Assembly (NCBI GenBank): GCA_036378155.1 | Contig: DASUXA010000105.1 | Coordinates: forward strand, 1 to 37,332 | Direction: 5' to 3' | From: DASUXA01 sp036378155 | GTDB taxonomy: Bacteria > Actinomycetota > Actinomycetes > Mycobacteriales > Micromonosporaceae | DNA: 37,332 nt | Shown here: piece by piece, positions 1 through 9,027 of the stretch | How the letters are laid out: the number at the start of each line of letters is the position of its first letter | Numbering within the stretch: position 1 is the stretch's first letter | Made by a program: the position numbers and the translations under genes | Notes under the pieces: model-generated | What the model was told of the DNA's origin: nothing | The model's database searches: none | What the model saw: only the letters and a program-made list of their open reading frames with translations

Positions 1-2
1 GT

Positions 3-170
3 ACCGCCGACGCGTCGGGTCTGCTGTTCCGGGTCGCTCGGGCGCTGGAGCAGGCGGGCGCGCAGGTCCGCGCCGCGCGGATCGCCACCCTCGGCGGGTA
101 CGCGGTGGACAGCTTCTACCTGGTGGGAGCCTGGAGCGACCCGGCCGACCGGGCGCGCGTCGAAATCGCC
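3..170 (+). pseudogene. glnD: inverted fragment: C-terminal ACT domain of GlnD
   Basis: Read from base 3 on the plus strand, this encodes about 55 residues typical of the last ACT domain of GlnD (ASGLLFRVARALEQAG, then RIATLGGYAVDSFYLVG). The rest of glnD, including the first ACT domain, lies on the minus strand from 2162 down to about 162. The two parts therefore point at each other, and the linker that should join them is absent. The plus-strand frame stays open past 170 only because it runs into antisense of the true gene. The fragment is probably the far arm of a fold-back or chimeric joint at a contig edge. A genuine inversion is less likely. The exact junction, around 150-175, is inferred. 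Confidence 0.75.
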
Positions 171-2162
171 GTTCGCCGCCCGACGCAGGTCCGCCCGCAA
201 CACGTCGATGTCGGCAGGCGTGCCGTACCGGGGCTGCACGGCGCACTCCAGCAGCGTGCGCCGGTCGACGCTGGAGACGTCGGCGGTGACCACGTCGAGC
301 CGATGCGCGGCGAGGCAGCCGGTCACGGCGGCGAGCAGTCCGCGCCGGTCCTCGGCGGCGACCGCCACCCGGTCGACGGACACGTGGACCACCGGCGGGT
401 CCCCGGCGACCAGGGTGGGGTCGGGACGCGGTCGGGGCGGTACCGTCCCGGTGTCCAGCGCCGCCCGTACCCGGGCGACCAGGTCCGCGACGAGTCGTTC
501 CCGCCACGACGACCACGCGCCCGGCCCGGTCGCGAGGGCGTCTGCCCTGGTCAGGGCGTACAGCAGGTCCAGGGTGCGCACGTCGGCGACCGCGTCGGCG
601 ACGGTGCGTACGGTCACCGGGTCGCCCACGTCCCGACGGGTCGCGGTGTCCGGCAGCAGCAGGTGCAGCCGCACCAGGGTGCCGACCAGGTCGGCGTCCT
701 CGTCGGGCAGTCCGAGGCGACGGGCGGTACCGGCGGCGAGCACCGCTCCGGTGCGGCTGTGGTCGCCGGGCAACCCCTTGCCCGTGTCGTGCAGCAGGGC
801 GGCGAGGACCAGCAGGTCGGGGCGGCTCACCTCGGAGGTGTACCGGGCAGCCTCGGCGGCGGTGCGCACCAGGTGGCGGTCGACGGTGTACCGGTGTACC
901 GGGCTGTGCTGCGGCAGTCCGCGCAGTCGCGGCCAGTCCGGCAACCAGCCGTCGACCAGTCCGTACCGGTCGCACGCCTCCCACACCGGTATCAGCGCCG
1001 GCCCGCTGCCCAGCAGGGTGAGCAGCGCCTCGCGGGCGTCCGGCGACCAGGGCACGGCGGGTGCCGGACAGAACCGGGCGAGCCACTCCAGGGTGGCGCG
1101 GGCGATGGGCAGCCCGGCGACCGCCGCCGCGGCGGCGACACGGGGTCCGAGGCTGGTCTGCGGTCTGGCGGTGACGACCGACCGGGCGAGCACCACCTCG
1201 CCGTCCTGTTCGACGACGTCGCGTGCGATCGGGTGGCGGTGCGAGCGCCCGCGTGCCGGTACCGACCGCCACCGGTCGACGGCACGCCAACCGTCGTCCA
1301 TGACGTACGCGATCGCCCGCGCGTCGGTCGACACCCGACGCAGCAGCGCGTCGCCGTTGGGCAACCCGAGGGTGTCGGCGACCGCCGTCCGCTCCTGTGC
1401 CACCAGTCGGTCCATCCGTCGCCCGGTGGCGAGGTGCAACGCGTCGCGTACGTCGAGCAGCCGGGTGTACGCGGCGCGCACCGCTGGACGGGTGACGTCG
1501 GCGATCCCGGCGACCCCGATACCGCGCAGCACCGCCACGTCCCGCAGCCCGCCGCGCGCCTCCTTCAGGTCGCCTTCCAGCAGGAACGCCAGTTCGCCGT
1601 ACGCCTGCCAGCGCGCCTCGGTGACCTCGCGCAGGGCGGGCAGCAGCCGGTCCGCCTCACGTCGCCAGCGCTGGTACACGGCTGCGCGCAGTTCGGCGGT
1701 GAGCGTGGCGTCCCCGGCGATGTGCCTGATGTCCAGCAGACCGAGCGCCACCTTGACGTCGTCACGGGCGACGGACAGCGCCTCGGGCACGGTGCGTACC
1801 GAGTGGTCGAGCGCGAGCCTCGCGTCCCAGATCGGATACCACACCTGTTCGGCGAGGGTGCCGATGTCGACGCCGCCCGGTGCCGTACCGCCCCGGTGCA
1901 GCAGCAACAGGTCGAGGTCGCCGTGCGGGGCGCATTCGCGGCGACCCAGCCCGCCGGTCGCGACCAGGGCGACCCCGTCGACCGTCGTGGCCCCGCGCGG
2001 CTCCTGCCGCGCTGTCGTGGCTCCGCGCGGCTCCTGCCGCGCCCGGTCCGCGACGGTCTCCGCGTCGCGCAGCAGCCCGGCGAGGAACGTGTCCAGCCCG
2101 GCGGCACGCTGTTCGCGTGCCGCCGGGCCGACCCCGCCCGCCAGGCGCACCGCCGTGCTCAC
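162..2162 (-). CDS. glnD: PII uridylyl/adenylyl-transferase GlnD, C-terminus disrupted
   Basis: Bifunctional sensor of nitrogen status that modifies and de-modifies the PII protein in the cytoplasm. In actinobacteria (Corynebacterium, Streptomyces) the modification is adenylylation of Tyr51. The GTG start at 2162 overlaps the glnB stop (GTGA), implying translational coupling. The nucleotidyltransferase motif is at about residues 70-84 (GGLGRREC, then GDLDLLL). The HD phosphohydrolase motif is near 457 (LLHDTGKG). The first ACT domain starts near 590 (VAVAAEDRRGLLAAVTGCLA). Recognisable sequence ends near base 162, about residue 667. The second ACT domain is on the other strand, so the gene is incomplete as assembled. 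Residues 41-60 are a perfect 10-residue duplication (ARQEPRGATT twice). Confidence 0.88.
1983..2042 (-). repeat. 30-bp in-frame tandem duplication in glnD
   Basis: Two adjacent 30-bp units, differing at two bases, encode ARQEPRGATT twice (residues 41-60 of GlnD), just before the nucleotidyltransferase core. Confidence 0.85.
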
Positions 2163-2497
2163 AGGGCGTCGAGTCCCCGTTCGCCGGTACGCACCCGGAC
2201 GACGTCGTCGACCGGGGTGACCCAGACCTTGCCGTCGCCGATCTTGCCGGTCCGGGCGGCGTTCACGATCGCGTCGACTATCTTGTCGACGTCGATCTCG
2301 TCGGTGACCAGTTCGATCCTGATCTTCGGCAGGAAGTCCACGGTGTACTCGGCGCCCCGGTACACCTCGGTGTGCCCCTTCTGCCTGCCGTACCCCTGCA
2401 CCTCGCTGACCGTCAGCCCGGTGACTCCCAACGCCTGCAGCGCCTGTTTCACCGCGTCGAGCTGGTACGGCTTGATCACGGCGGTGACCAGCTTCAT
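2159..2497 (-). CDS. glnB: nitrogen regulatory protein PII (GlnB/GlnK)
   Basis: PII signal protein, a trimer that senses ATP/ADP and 2-oxoglutarate and controls the AmtB ammonium channel. The product is 112 residues, the normal PII length. An in-frame ATG exists at 2512, but the chosen ATG at 2497 gives the canonical MKLVTAVIKP start and has a GGAGGG Shine-Dalgarno 7 bases upstream. The T-loop carries Tyr51 (YRGAEYTVDF, residues 46-55), the site modified by GlnD. The C-terminal signature GKIGDGKVWV is present. It lies 25 bp downstream of amt and overlaps glnD, forming the classical amt-glnB-glnD operon. The pairing with amt suggests the GlnK type. Confidence 0.96.
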   Translation of the reverse strand: MKLVTAVIKPYQLDAVKQALQALGVTGLTVSEVQGYGRQKGHTEVYRGAEYTVDFLPKIRIELVTDEIDVDKIVDAIVNAARTGKIGDGKVWVTPVDDVVRVRTGERGLDAL

Positions 2498-2522
2498 CTT
2501 CACGCCCTCCATTCCGACGACG

Positions 2523-4001
<1,479 letters not shown>

Positions 4002-4104
4002 GCTGCCTCCTCTCGGTCACAAGTTCCACCGCGTACCGGCAGCGCTGCCCGTACGCCGTTGGGACACTCAAACCGAGGCGTGTTTCGGCAGCCGGCGACC
4101 TCCG

Positions 4105-4141
4105 GTTTCCAGCCGGTCACCAGTTGTTTCGATCGTGTGAC
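4105..4141 (-). promoter_or_regulatory. putative GlnR operator upstream of amt
   Basis: Read toward amt on the minus strand, the sequence is GTCAC-n6-GAAAC-n5-GTGAC-n6-GAAAC. This matches the a1-b1-a2-b2 box architecture described for GlnR sites in Streptomyces (GTnAC-n6-GAAAC repeated about every 22 bp). The four boxes lie at plus coordinates 4137-4141, 4126-4130, 4116-4120 and 4105-4109. The site sits 104-140 bp upstream of the amt start. The middle spacer is 5 rather than 6 bases. A further GAAAC is at 4082-4086. Confidence 0.75.
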
Positions 4142-4179
4142 AAAGCGAGGCGGGAACCCTGACGCGTGCCAGACCCGGG

Positions 4180-4968
4180 TCAGCGCAGCGCGTACTCCAG
4201 CACGTGCCGTTCGTGGTCGATCAGCCGCAGGTCGCGTACCGGTCGCCGCAGGTGCCCCTTGTGCACGATGCGGACGAACGCGGGGTCGCCAGCCGCCGCC
4301 ATGCGCCGGATGCCTTCCACGTGGTCGACGATCCGCTTGCGGATGGTGCGTACCAGTCGGTGCCGGTCGCGCGGGATCAGCCCGTACGCGTCGGCGAACA
4401 GTCGCAGCCGGCGCGGGCGGTCGGGTTGACGCCAGCCCAGGGTGTACGAGTCGCGGTCGGAGAACAGCGGCACCCAGGTCCAGGCGGCGTACGCGACGTC
4501 GTAGATGCGCGCGCCGGGCGACGCCAGGTCGAAGTCGATCAGTGCCAGGGTGTTGTCCGGTCGCCAGATCACGTTGTGCGGGGCGGCGTCGTGGTGGCAG
4601 ATGACCTCGGTGTCCGGTGGCGGCGGGCCGAACGAACGCCACACCGCGCCGGGCGGGGGACGGAAGCCGTACTGCGCGTCATGGAACATCCGCAGCATGG
4701 TGGCGACGGTGACCAGCGCCTCGTCGGTGACCCAGTGCGGGGCCAGCGGGTACGACCCGCACTCGCCCTCGAGGTACGACAGCACCTCGCGACCCCGCTC
4801 GTCGATGCCGTAGGCGCGTGGCGCGCCGGTGTAGCCGCGGTACTCGAGGTGGCGCAGCAGCGCGTGGACGGCCGGCGTCCACGGTCCGGCGTTGCGCCGG
4901 ACGGTGTCGCCGACCCGCACCACCGTGCTGGTGTTCCCGCCGTAGAGCGGGATCTCCTGTTGCGTCAC
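4180..4968 (-). CDS. aminoglycoside phosphotransferase (APH)-family kinase
   Basis: A 262-residue protein of the APH/choline-kinase fold. The catalytic loop is CHHDAAPHNVIW (about residues 124-135; Asp acts as base, Asn binds metal) and the metal-binding motif is IDFDLA (144-149). Real substrates in this family range from aminoglycosides to sugars and other small molecules. None can be assigned here, and resistance should not be assumed. The GTG start at 4968 was chosen because it follows a GGAAGG Shine-Dalgarno and begins at the first family-like residues (VTQQEIPLYGG). The longer reading to 5109 runs into ftsY and has a biased composition. It lies 37 bp downstream of ftsY, so probable readthrough from that gene. 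The 178 bp on its other side hold the amt control region. Confidence 0.85.
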   Translation of the reverse strand: MTQQEIPLYGGNTSTVVRVGDTVRRNAGPWTPAVHALLRHLEYRGYTGAPRAYGIDERGREVLSYLEGECGSYPLAPHWVTDEALVTVATMLRMFHDAQYGFRPPPGAVWRSFGPPPPDTEVICHHDAAPHNVIWRPDNTLALIDFDLASPGARIYDVAYAAWTWVPLFSDRDSYTLGWRQPDRPRRLRLFADAYGLIPRDRHRLVRTIRKRIVDHVEGIRRMAAAGDPAFVRIVHKGHLRRPVRDLRLIDHERHVLEYALR

Positions 4969-5005
4969 CAAGATGCCCTTCCGATCCTGCTGCCCTGTCT
5001 GGAGG

Positions 5006-6316
5006 CTACGGGTTCGGGCCAAGCAACGCCTCGACGAACTGCTCCGGGTCGAACGGCGCCAGGTCGTCCTTACCCTCGCCGAGACCGACGAGTTTGACCG
5101 GGATGCCAAGTTTGCGCTGTACCGCGATGACGATGCCCCCCTTCGCCGTGCCGTCCAACTTCGTCAGCACCACCCCCGTGACGTTGACGACCTCGGTGAA
5201 CACCCGCGCCTGCTCGAGACCGTTCTGGCCGGTGGTGGCGTCCAGTACCAGCAACGTCTCGTCGATCGCGCCATGCTTCTCTACTACCCGCTTGACCTTG
5301 CCGAGCTCATCCATCAGCCCGACTTTGTTCTGCAGGCGACCGGCGGTGTCGATCAGGACCGTGTCGACCTCCGACTCGATACCGCGACGTACCGCGTCGA
5401 ACGCGACCGCGGCGGGGTCGCCGCCCTCCTTGCCCCGGACCACCTCGGCGCCGACCCGACCCGCCCAGGTGGCGAGCTGGTCGGCGGCGGCGGCGCGGAA
5501 CGTGTCGGCGGCGCCGAGCACCACGGTGTGCCCGTCCGCCACCAGTACCCGCGCGATCTTGCCGCAGGTGGTGGTCTTGCCGGAGCCGTTGACGCCGACG
5601 ACCAGCAGGACGGCGGGTCGCCCGTCGTGCGGGCTCGCCTTGAGCGACCGGTCCATCTTCGGGTCGAGCGCGGCGACGAGTTCCTGGGCGAGCAGCGCGC
5701 GGACCTCGGCGACGCTGCGGGTACCCAGTACCCGGGTCCGCTCGCGCAGCCGGTCGACGATCTGCTGGGTCGCCTCGACGCCCACGTCGGCGGTGATCAG
5801 GCTGTCCTCGATCTCCTCCCAGGCGTCCTCGTCGAGCCGGTCGCGGGACAGTACCGCGAGCAGTCCCTTGCCGAAGACGTTCTGCGAGCGGGCGAGCCGG
5901 GCGCGCAGCCGTACCAGGCGTCCCGCGGTCGGCTCGGGCGCCTCGATAACCGGTGGCGGCGGGGCGGGCGCGGTCGGGGGCGGAGCCGTCGGTACCTCGG
6001 TCGGCGGAGCCGTCGGAGGTGCGGGCGGCGCCGTGACGCTCGGGGGCGGCGGTGCCGGCGGCGCGGTGGGCCCGCCGGGTCGGGCGGGCGGCGCCTTGGG
6101 CGGCGCGGTCGGCGCACGCGGTGGCGCGGTGGGAGCGGGCGGCCCGGTCGTGGTCGGTCCCGCCTCGGCGGGCGGCGCGCCGGGTGCGGTCGGCGGCGTC
6201 GGCCCGGACGGCGGCGGCGCCGGTCGCCGGGTCCGGCGCAGCCGCGGCGCGACCAGCCCGACCGCGGTGACCAGCAGCATCGCCAGCGCGATCACGGTGA
6301 TGAGCAACCACTCCAT
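5006..6316 (-). CDS. ftsY: signal recognition particle receptor FtsY
   Basis: SRP receptor GTPase (436 residues) that docks ribosome-SRP complexes at the membrane for co-translational targeting. An N-terminal membrane segment (about residues 3-23) is followed by a very long Pro/Ala/Thr-rich linker (about 25-130), then the N and G domains. GTPase motifs: GVNGSGKTTTCGK (241-253), DTAGR (323-327), TKLDGTAKGG (385-394). The ATG at 6316 (MEWLLITVIALAML) was preferred to an upstream ATG because it places the membrane anchor at the terminus and follows an AGGA. Actinobacterial FtsY proteins often carry a membrane anchor and disordered linker, but this proline-rich stretch is extreme. The SRP partner gene ffh is not in the window. 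Confidence 0.96.
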   Translation of the reverse strand: MEWLLITVIALAMLLVTAVGLVAPRLRRTRRPAPPPSGPTPPTAPGAPPAEAGPTTTGPPAPTAPPRAPTAPPKAPPARPGGPTAPPAPPPPSVTAPPAPPTAPPTEVPTAPPPTAPAPPPPVIEAPEPTAGRLVRLRARLARSQNVFGKGLLAVLSRDRLDEDAWEEIEDSLITADVGVEATQQIVDRLRERTRVLGTRSVAEVRALLAQELVAALDPKMDRSLKASPHDGRPAVLLVVGVNGSGKTTTCGKIARVLVADGHTVVLGAADTFRAAAADQLATWAGRVGAEVVRGKEGGDPAAVAFDAVRRGIESEVDTVLIDTAGRLQNKVGLMDELGKVKRVVEKHGAIDETLLVLDATTGQNGLEQARVFTEVVNVTGVVLTKLDGTAKGGIVIAVQRKLGIPVKLVGLGEGKDDLAPFDPEQFVEALLGPNP

Positions 6317-6621
6317 GCGGCAAATCCTGGCAGATCGCGCCGACACCCGCCCGCGCGCCGCCGGCAAAACGTGGCAGGGTCCACGGTCGGCAGCGCCGCT
6401 GGCGCCGGGCCGGCGTGCCGTGACGCGGGCGCCACGTCGGTGACCGACGTGCGCGTCCTGGGACGCTCACCTCGCTGGTGACGTGACACGCGTCCGCCAG
6501 CGGTGTCGCCTCGACCGGCACACCTTCGGGCGGCGGAGAGCGGCGACCGCCGCCCGCTCGGGTGGCGGCGTCACCGGTACCGGGCGATCATGGGGTCCTC
6601 CCCCGGACCCGGACGTGATGG
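6317..6621. other. 305-bp ftsY/phoD-like intergenic region
   Basis: Divergent intergenic region with no convincing gene. It holds a long imperfect inverted repeat at 6422-6457 and should contain the promoters of ftsY (minus) and the PhoD-like gene (plus). I cannot assign -10/-35 boxes with confidence. Confidence 0.6.
6422..6457. repeat. inverted repeat (hairpin or operator)
   Basis: CACGTCGGT at 6433-6441 and ACCGACGTG at 6443-6451 are exact reverse complements around a single G. An outer GACGCG (6422-6427) pairs with CGCGTC (6452-6457) across a 5-base bulge. Confidence 0.6.
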
Positions 6622-8391
6622 ATGCACCAGGAGCTTCTGCTCGGCCCCGTACTCCGGCGCGTCGACGGCGACCAGGCGACGGTCTGGGTGCAGTCGGCGC
6701 GACCCGCGACGGTCGAGGTACGAGCCGGATCGGCGACCGGCGCGGCACGCACCTTTCGCGCCTTCGGTTGCCACTACGCGCTGGTCGTGGTGGACGGGCT
6801 GCCGCCCGGCGCCGCCACGCCGTACCAGGTGCTGCTCGACGGCGAGGTGGCGTGGCCGCCGCCGGGTTATCCGTTTCCCGCCCCGGTCATCCGCACCGTG
6901 GCACCGGAGCACGCGGTACGGCTGGTGTTCGGCTCCTGCCGGGAGGCGTCGCCGTACGCGCTGCGCCACTACCCGCCGGACGCTCTGGACGCGTTCGCGG
7001 TCCGGCTCGCCGACCGGGTCCGTACCGGACGGGCAGTCGCCGAGGACTGGCCGGACCTGCTGGTCCTCCTCGGTGACCAGATCTACGCCGACGAGCCGTC
7101 GCCGGACACGAGGTCGTGGCTGCGCCGCCGCCGCCCGTTCCGCCGCTGCCGCGCGCCGGGCGACCAGGTCGTCGACTTCACCGAGTACACCCGCCTGTAC
7201 CTGGAGTCGTGGACCGACCCGGAGATCCGCTGGCTGCTGTCGACGGTACCGTCCGTGATGATCTTCGACGACCACGAGATCATCGACGACTGGAACACCT
7301 CGCAGTCCTGGCGCACCGACATGGCGCGTCGGTCGTGGTGGTCCGAGCGGATCAGCGCGGGCCTCGCCTCGTACTGGGTGTACCAGCACATGGGCAACCT
7401 GTCCCCGGCGGCGCTGGTCACCGACCCGGTGTACGCGGCGGTGACGGCGGCACCGGGCGGCGACGCGACCGGGACGCTGCGGGCGTTCGGCGCGAGCGCC
7501 GACGCCGATCGCGAGTCGTACCGGTGGAGCTACGCGCTCGACCTGGGACCCGCCCGACTGGTGGTACTGGACAACCGGTGCGCCCGCCAACTGGGCGGCA
7601 CCCCGACCAGCCTGGGCGGCCCCCCAGCCAGTTCCCGCGGCCCGGCCACCCACGGCGGCCGGACGAGTCTCCCCGGCCCGGCCGCCCACGGCGGCCGGGC
7701 GAGTCCCCCCGGCCCGGCCACCCACGGCGGCCGGGCGATGCTGCCCGGCACCGAGTGGGAATGGTTCGTCGACACGGTTCGCAAGGGCGGCTACGAGCAC
7801 CTGGTGATCGGCGCCTCGCTGCCGTGGCTGCTGCCCCCTGCGGTACACCACGTCGAGTCCTGGAACGAGCGGCTCTGCGACTCGCCCAGTCGGGCGGCGG
7901 CGGCGCTCGGCGAGCGGCTGCGGCGGTGGTGGGACCTGGAGCACTGGGCGGCGTTCACCGAGTCGTTCGACGAGATGGGCGCGCTGCTGCGCCACCTCGG
8001 CGAGGGCGGCGCCGGGATCGACCCGCCCGCGAGCATCAACGTGATCTCGGGTGACGTGCACCACTCGTACGTGGCGCGTGCCGTCCTCGGTCCGGACGTG
8101 GCCACCCCGGTACACCAACTGACCTGCTCCCCGGTGCACAACCGGGTACCGCTGCCCATGCGGCTGTTCTTCCAGGCGGGCTGGGGCGGCTGGGCGTCGG
8201 CGGTGGCGCGCGCCCTGGCGAGGACGACCGGTGCCGGGCGACCGACGGTGGGCTGGAACAAGATCGTCGGTCCGTACTTCGGCAACGCGATCGGTCGACT
8301 GGTGCTGACCAGGAGGTCGGCGACCGTGACGATCGAGGGCACCACGCCGGACGGGACGCTGTACCCGGTGGCGCACACCGATCTGACGTGA
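6622..8391 (+). CDS. PhoD-like metallophosphatase
   Basis: 589-residue protein of the alkaline phosphatase D-like metallophosphoesterase family. An N-terminal beta-rich domain (1-100) precedes the catalytic core. Metal-site motifs: GSCRE (104-108), LLGDQIYAD (149-157), FDDHEIIDDW (215-224) and ISGDVHHSY (about 474-482). No signal peptide is visible, so it is probably intracellular, unlike secreted PhoD of Bacillus or Streptomyces. An in-frame stop lies just upstream of the ATG at 6622, which fixes the longest start, but no good Shine-Dalgarno precedes it. Residues 340-375 are three 12-residue repeats inserted between catalytic motifs. The substrate is unknown. There is no obvious partner gene, and the next gene has its own promoter. 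Confidence 0.87.
   Translation: MHQELLLGPVLRRVDGDQATVWVQSARPATVEVRAGSATGAARTFRAFGCHYALVVVDGLPPGAATPYQVLLDGEVAWPPPGYPFPAPVIRTVAPEHAVRLVFGSCREASPYALRHYPPDALDAFAVRLADRVRTGRAVAEDWPDLLVLLGDQIYADEPSPDTRSWLRRRRPFRRCRAPGDQVVDFTEYTRLYLESWTDPEIRWLLSTVPSVMIFDDHEIIDDWNTSQSWRTDMARRSWWSERISAGLASYWVYQHMGNLSPAALVTDPVYAAVTAAPGGDATGTLRAFGASADADRESYRWSYALDLGPARLVVLDNRCARQLGGTPTSLGGPPASSRGPATHGGRTSLPGPAAHGGRASPPGPATHGGRAMLPGTEWEWFVDTVRKGGYEHLVIGASLPWLLPPAVHHVESWNERLCDSPSRAAAALGERLRRWWDLEHWAAFTESFDEMGALLRHLGEGGAGIDPPASINVISGDVHHSYVARAVLGPDVATPVHQLTCSPVHNRVPLPMRLFFQAGWGGWASAVARALARTTGAGRPTVGWNKIVGPYFGNAIGRLVLTRRSATVTIEGTTPDGTLYPVAHTDLT
7639..7746 (+). repeat. 3 x 36-bp in-frame repeat in the PhoD-like gene
   Basis: Three 12-residue units (GPATHGGRTSLP, GPAAHGGRASPP, GPATHGGRAMLP) lie between the core motifs of the phosphatase, presumably in a surface loop. 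Confidence 0.88.
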
Positions 8392-8395
8392 CCGG

Positions 8396-8439
8396 GTCTC
8401 GCGGGAATGGGGTCTCGCGGGAATGGCGTCTCGCGAATG
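8396..8439 (+). repeat. short direct repeat, about 16-bp period
   Basis: GTCTCGCGGGAATGG occurs at 8396-8410 and 8412-8426. A shortened copy, GTCTCGCGAATG, is at 8428-8439. It fills the gap between the PhoD-like stop and the DinB-like promoter. Confidence 0.75.
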
Positions 8440-8467
8440 TGGCGCGCGCGTTGTCGGTCGCCGGCGG

Positions 8468-8480
8468 TACGGTCGCGACC
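8468..8480 (+). promoter_or_regulatory. -10 box of a probable leaderless promoter (DinB-like gene)
   Basis: TACGGT at 8468-8473 lies 7 bases before the ATG at 8481. No Shine-Dalgarno is present, so transcription probably starts at or next to the start codon. Confidence 0.55.
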
Positions 8481-8990
8481 ATGACCGCACCGGACGTGAC
8501 CCGACCCCGACCGCCGCTCATCGCCGGTGAGCGCGAAATGCTCGATGCCTGGCTCGACTTCCACCGCGCGACCCTGGTGCACAAGTGCGCCGGTCTGACC
8601 GTCGAGCAGCTGCGCGAACGCGCGTGCCCACCGTCCTCGCTGTCGCTGCTCGGGCTGGTCCGGCACATGACCGACGTGGAGCGCGGCTGGTTCACCGGGT
8701 TCGCCGGGGGCGACCGGACCAAGCGCTACAGCAGCCCGGACAACCCGGACGGCGACTTCGACGACGTCGACGGCGCCGACCCGCAGGAGGCGTTCGCGGC
8801 GTTCGCCGAGGAGTGCGATACGTCGCGATCCCTGGTCGCCGGGCGCGACCTCGACGAGACCTACGTGCATTGGCGCGGCGAGGAGATCTCGTTGCGCTGG
8901 ATCTACGTGCACATGATCGAGGAGTACGCCCGCCACAACGGCCACGCCGACCTGCTGCGCGAGCGGATCGACGGGACGGTGGGCGCCTGA
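8481..8990 (+). CDS. DinB/DUF664-family protein
   Basis: 169-residue protein of the DinB-like four-helix superfamily (DUF664 type). The family sequence PPSSLSLLGLVRHMTDVERGWF is visible in two parts at about residues 52-73, and the C-terminal EEYARHNGHADLLRERIDG is at about 145-163. Histidines in these segments form the predicted metal site. Some superfamily members are thiol (mycothiol, bacillithiol) transferases, but no activity can be assigned here. The ATG at 8481 was chosen over an in-frame upstream start at 8388 because homologous sequence begins there and a -10 box lies 7 bases upstream. It is monocistronic, and the next gene converges on it. Confidence 0.85.
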   Translation: MTAPDVTRPRPPLIAGEREMLDAWLDFHRATLVHKCAGLTVEQLRERACPPSSLSLLGLVRHMTDVERGWFTGFAGGDRTKRYSSPDNPDGDFDDVDGADPQEAFAAFAEECDTSRSLVAGRDLDETYVHWRGEEISLRWIYVHMIEEYARHNGHADLLRERIDGTVGA

Positions 8991-9027
8991 TCGGTGCGCG
9001 CGGGTCGCGACCGCGCCGGACTCGACC

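Noticed and set aside
4180..4968. Antibiotic resistance by the APH-like gene
   Set aside because: The family also includes many metabolic kinases. There is no resistance context, and the gene lies between housekeeping genes.
8991..9027. GC palindrome (GGTCGCGACC) as terminator between the convergent DinB-like and CMD genes
   Set aside because: The stem is interrupted and short, so it is not a convincing terminator.
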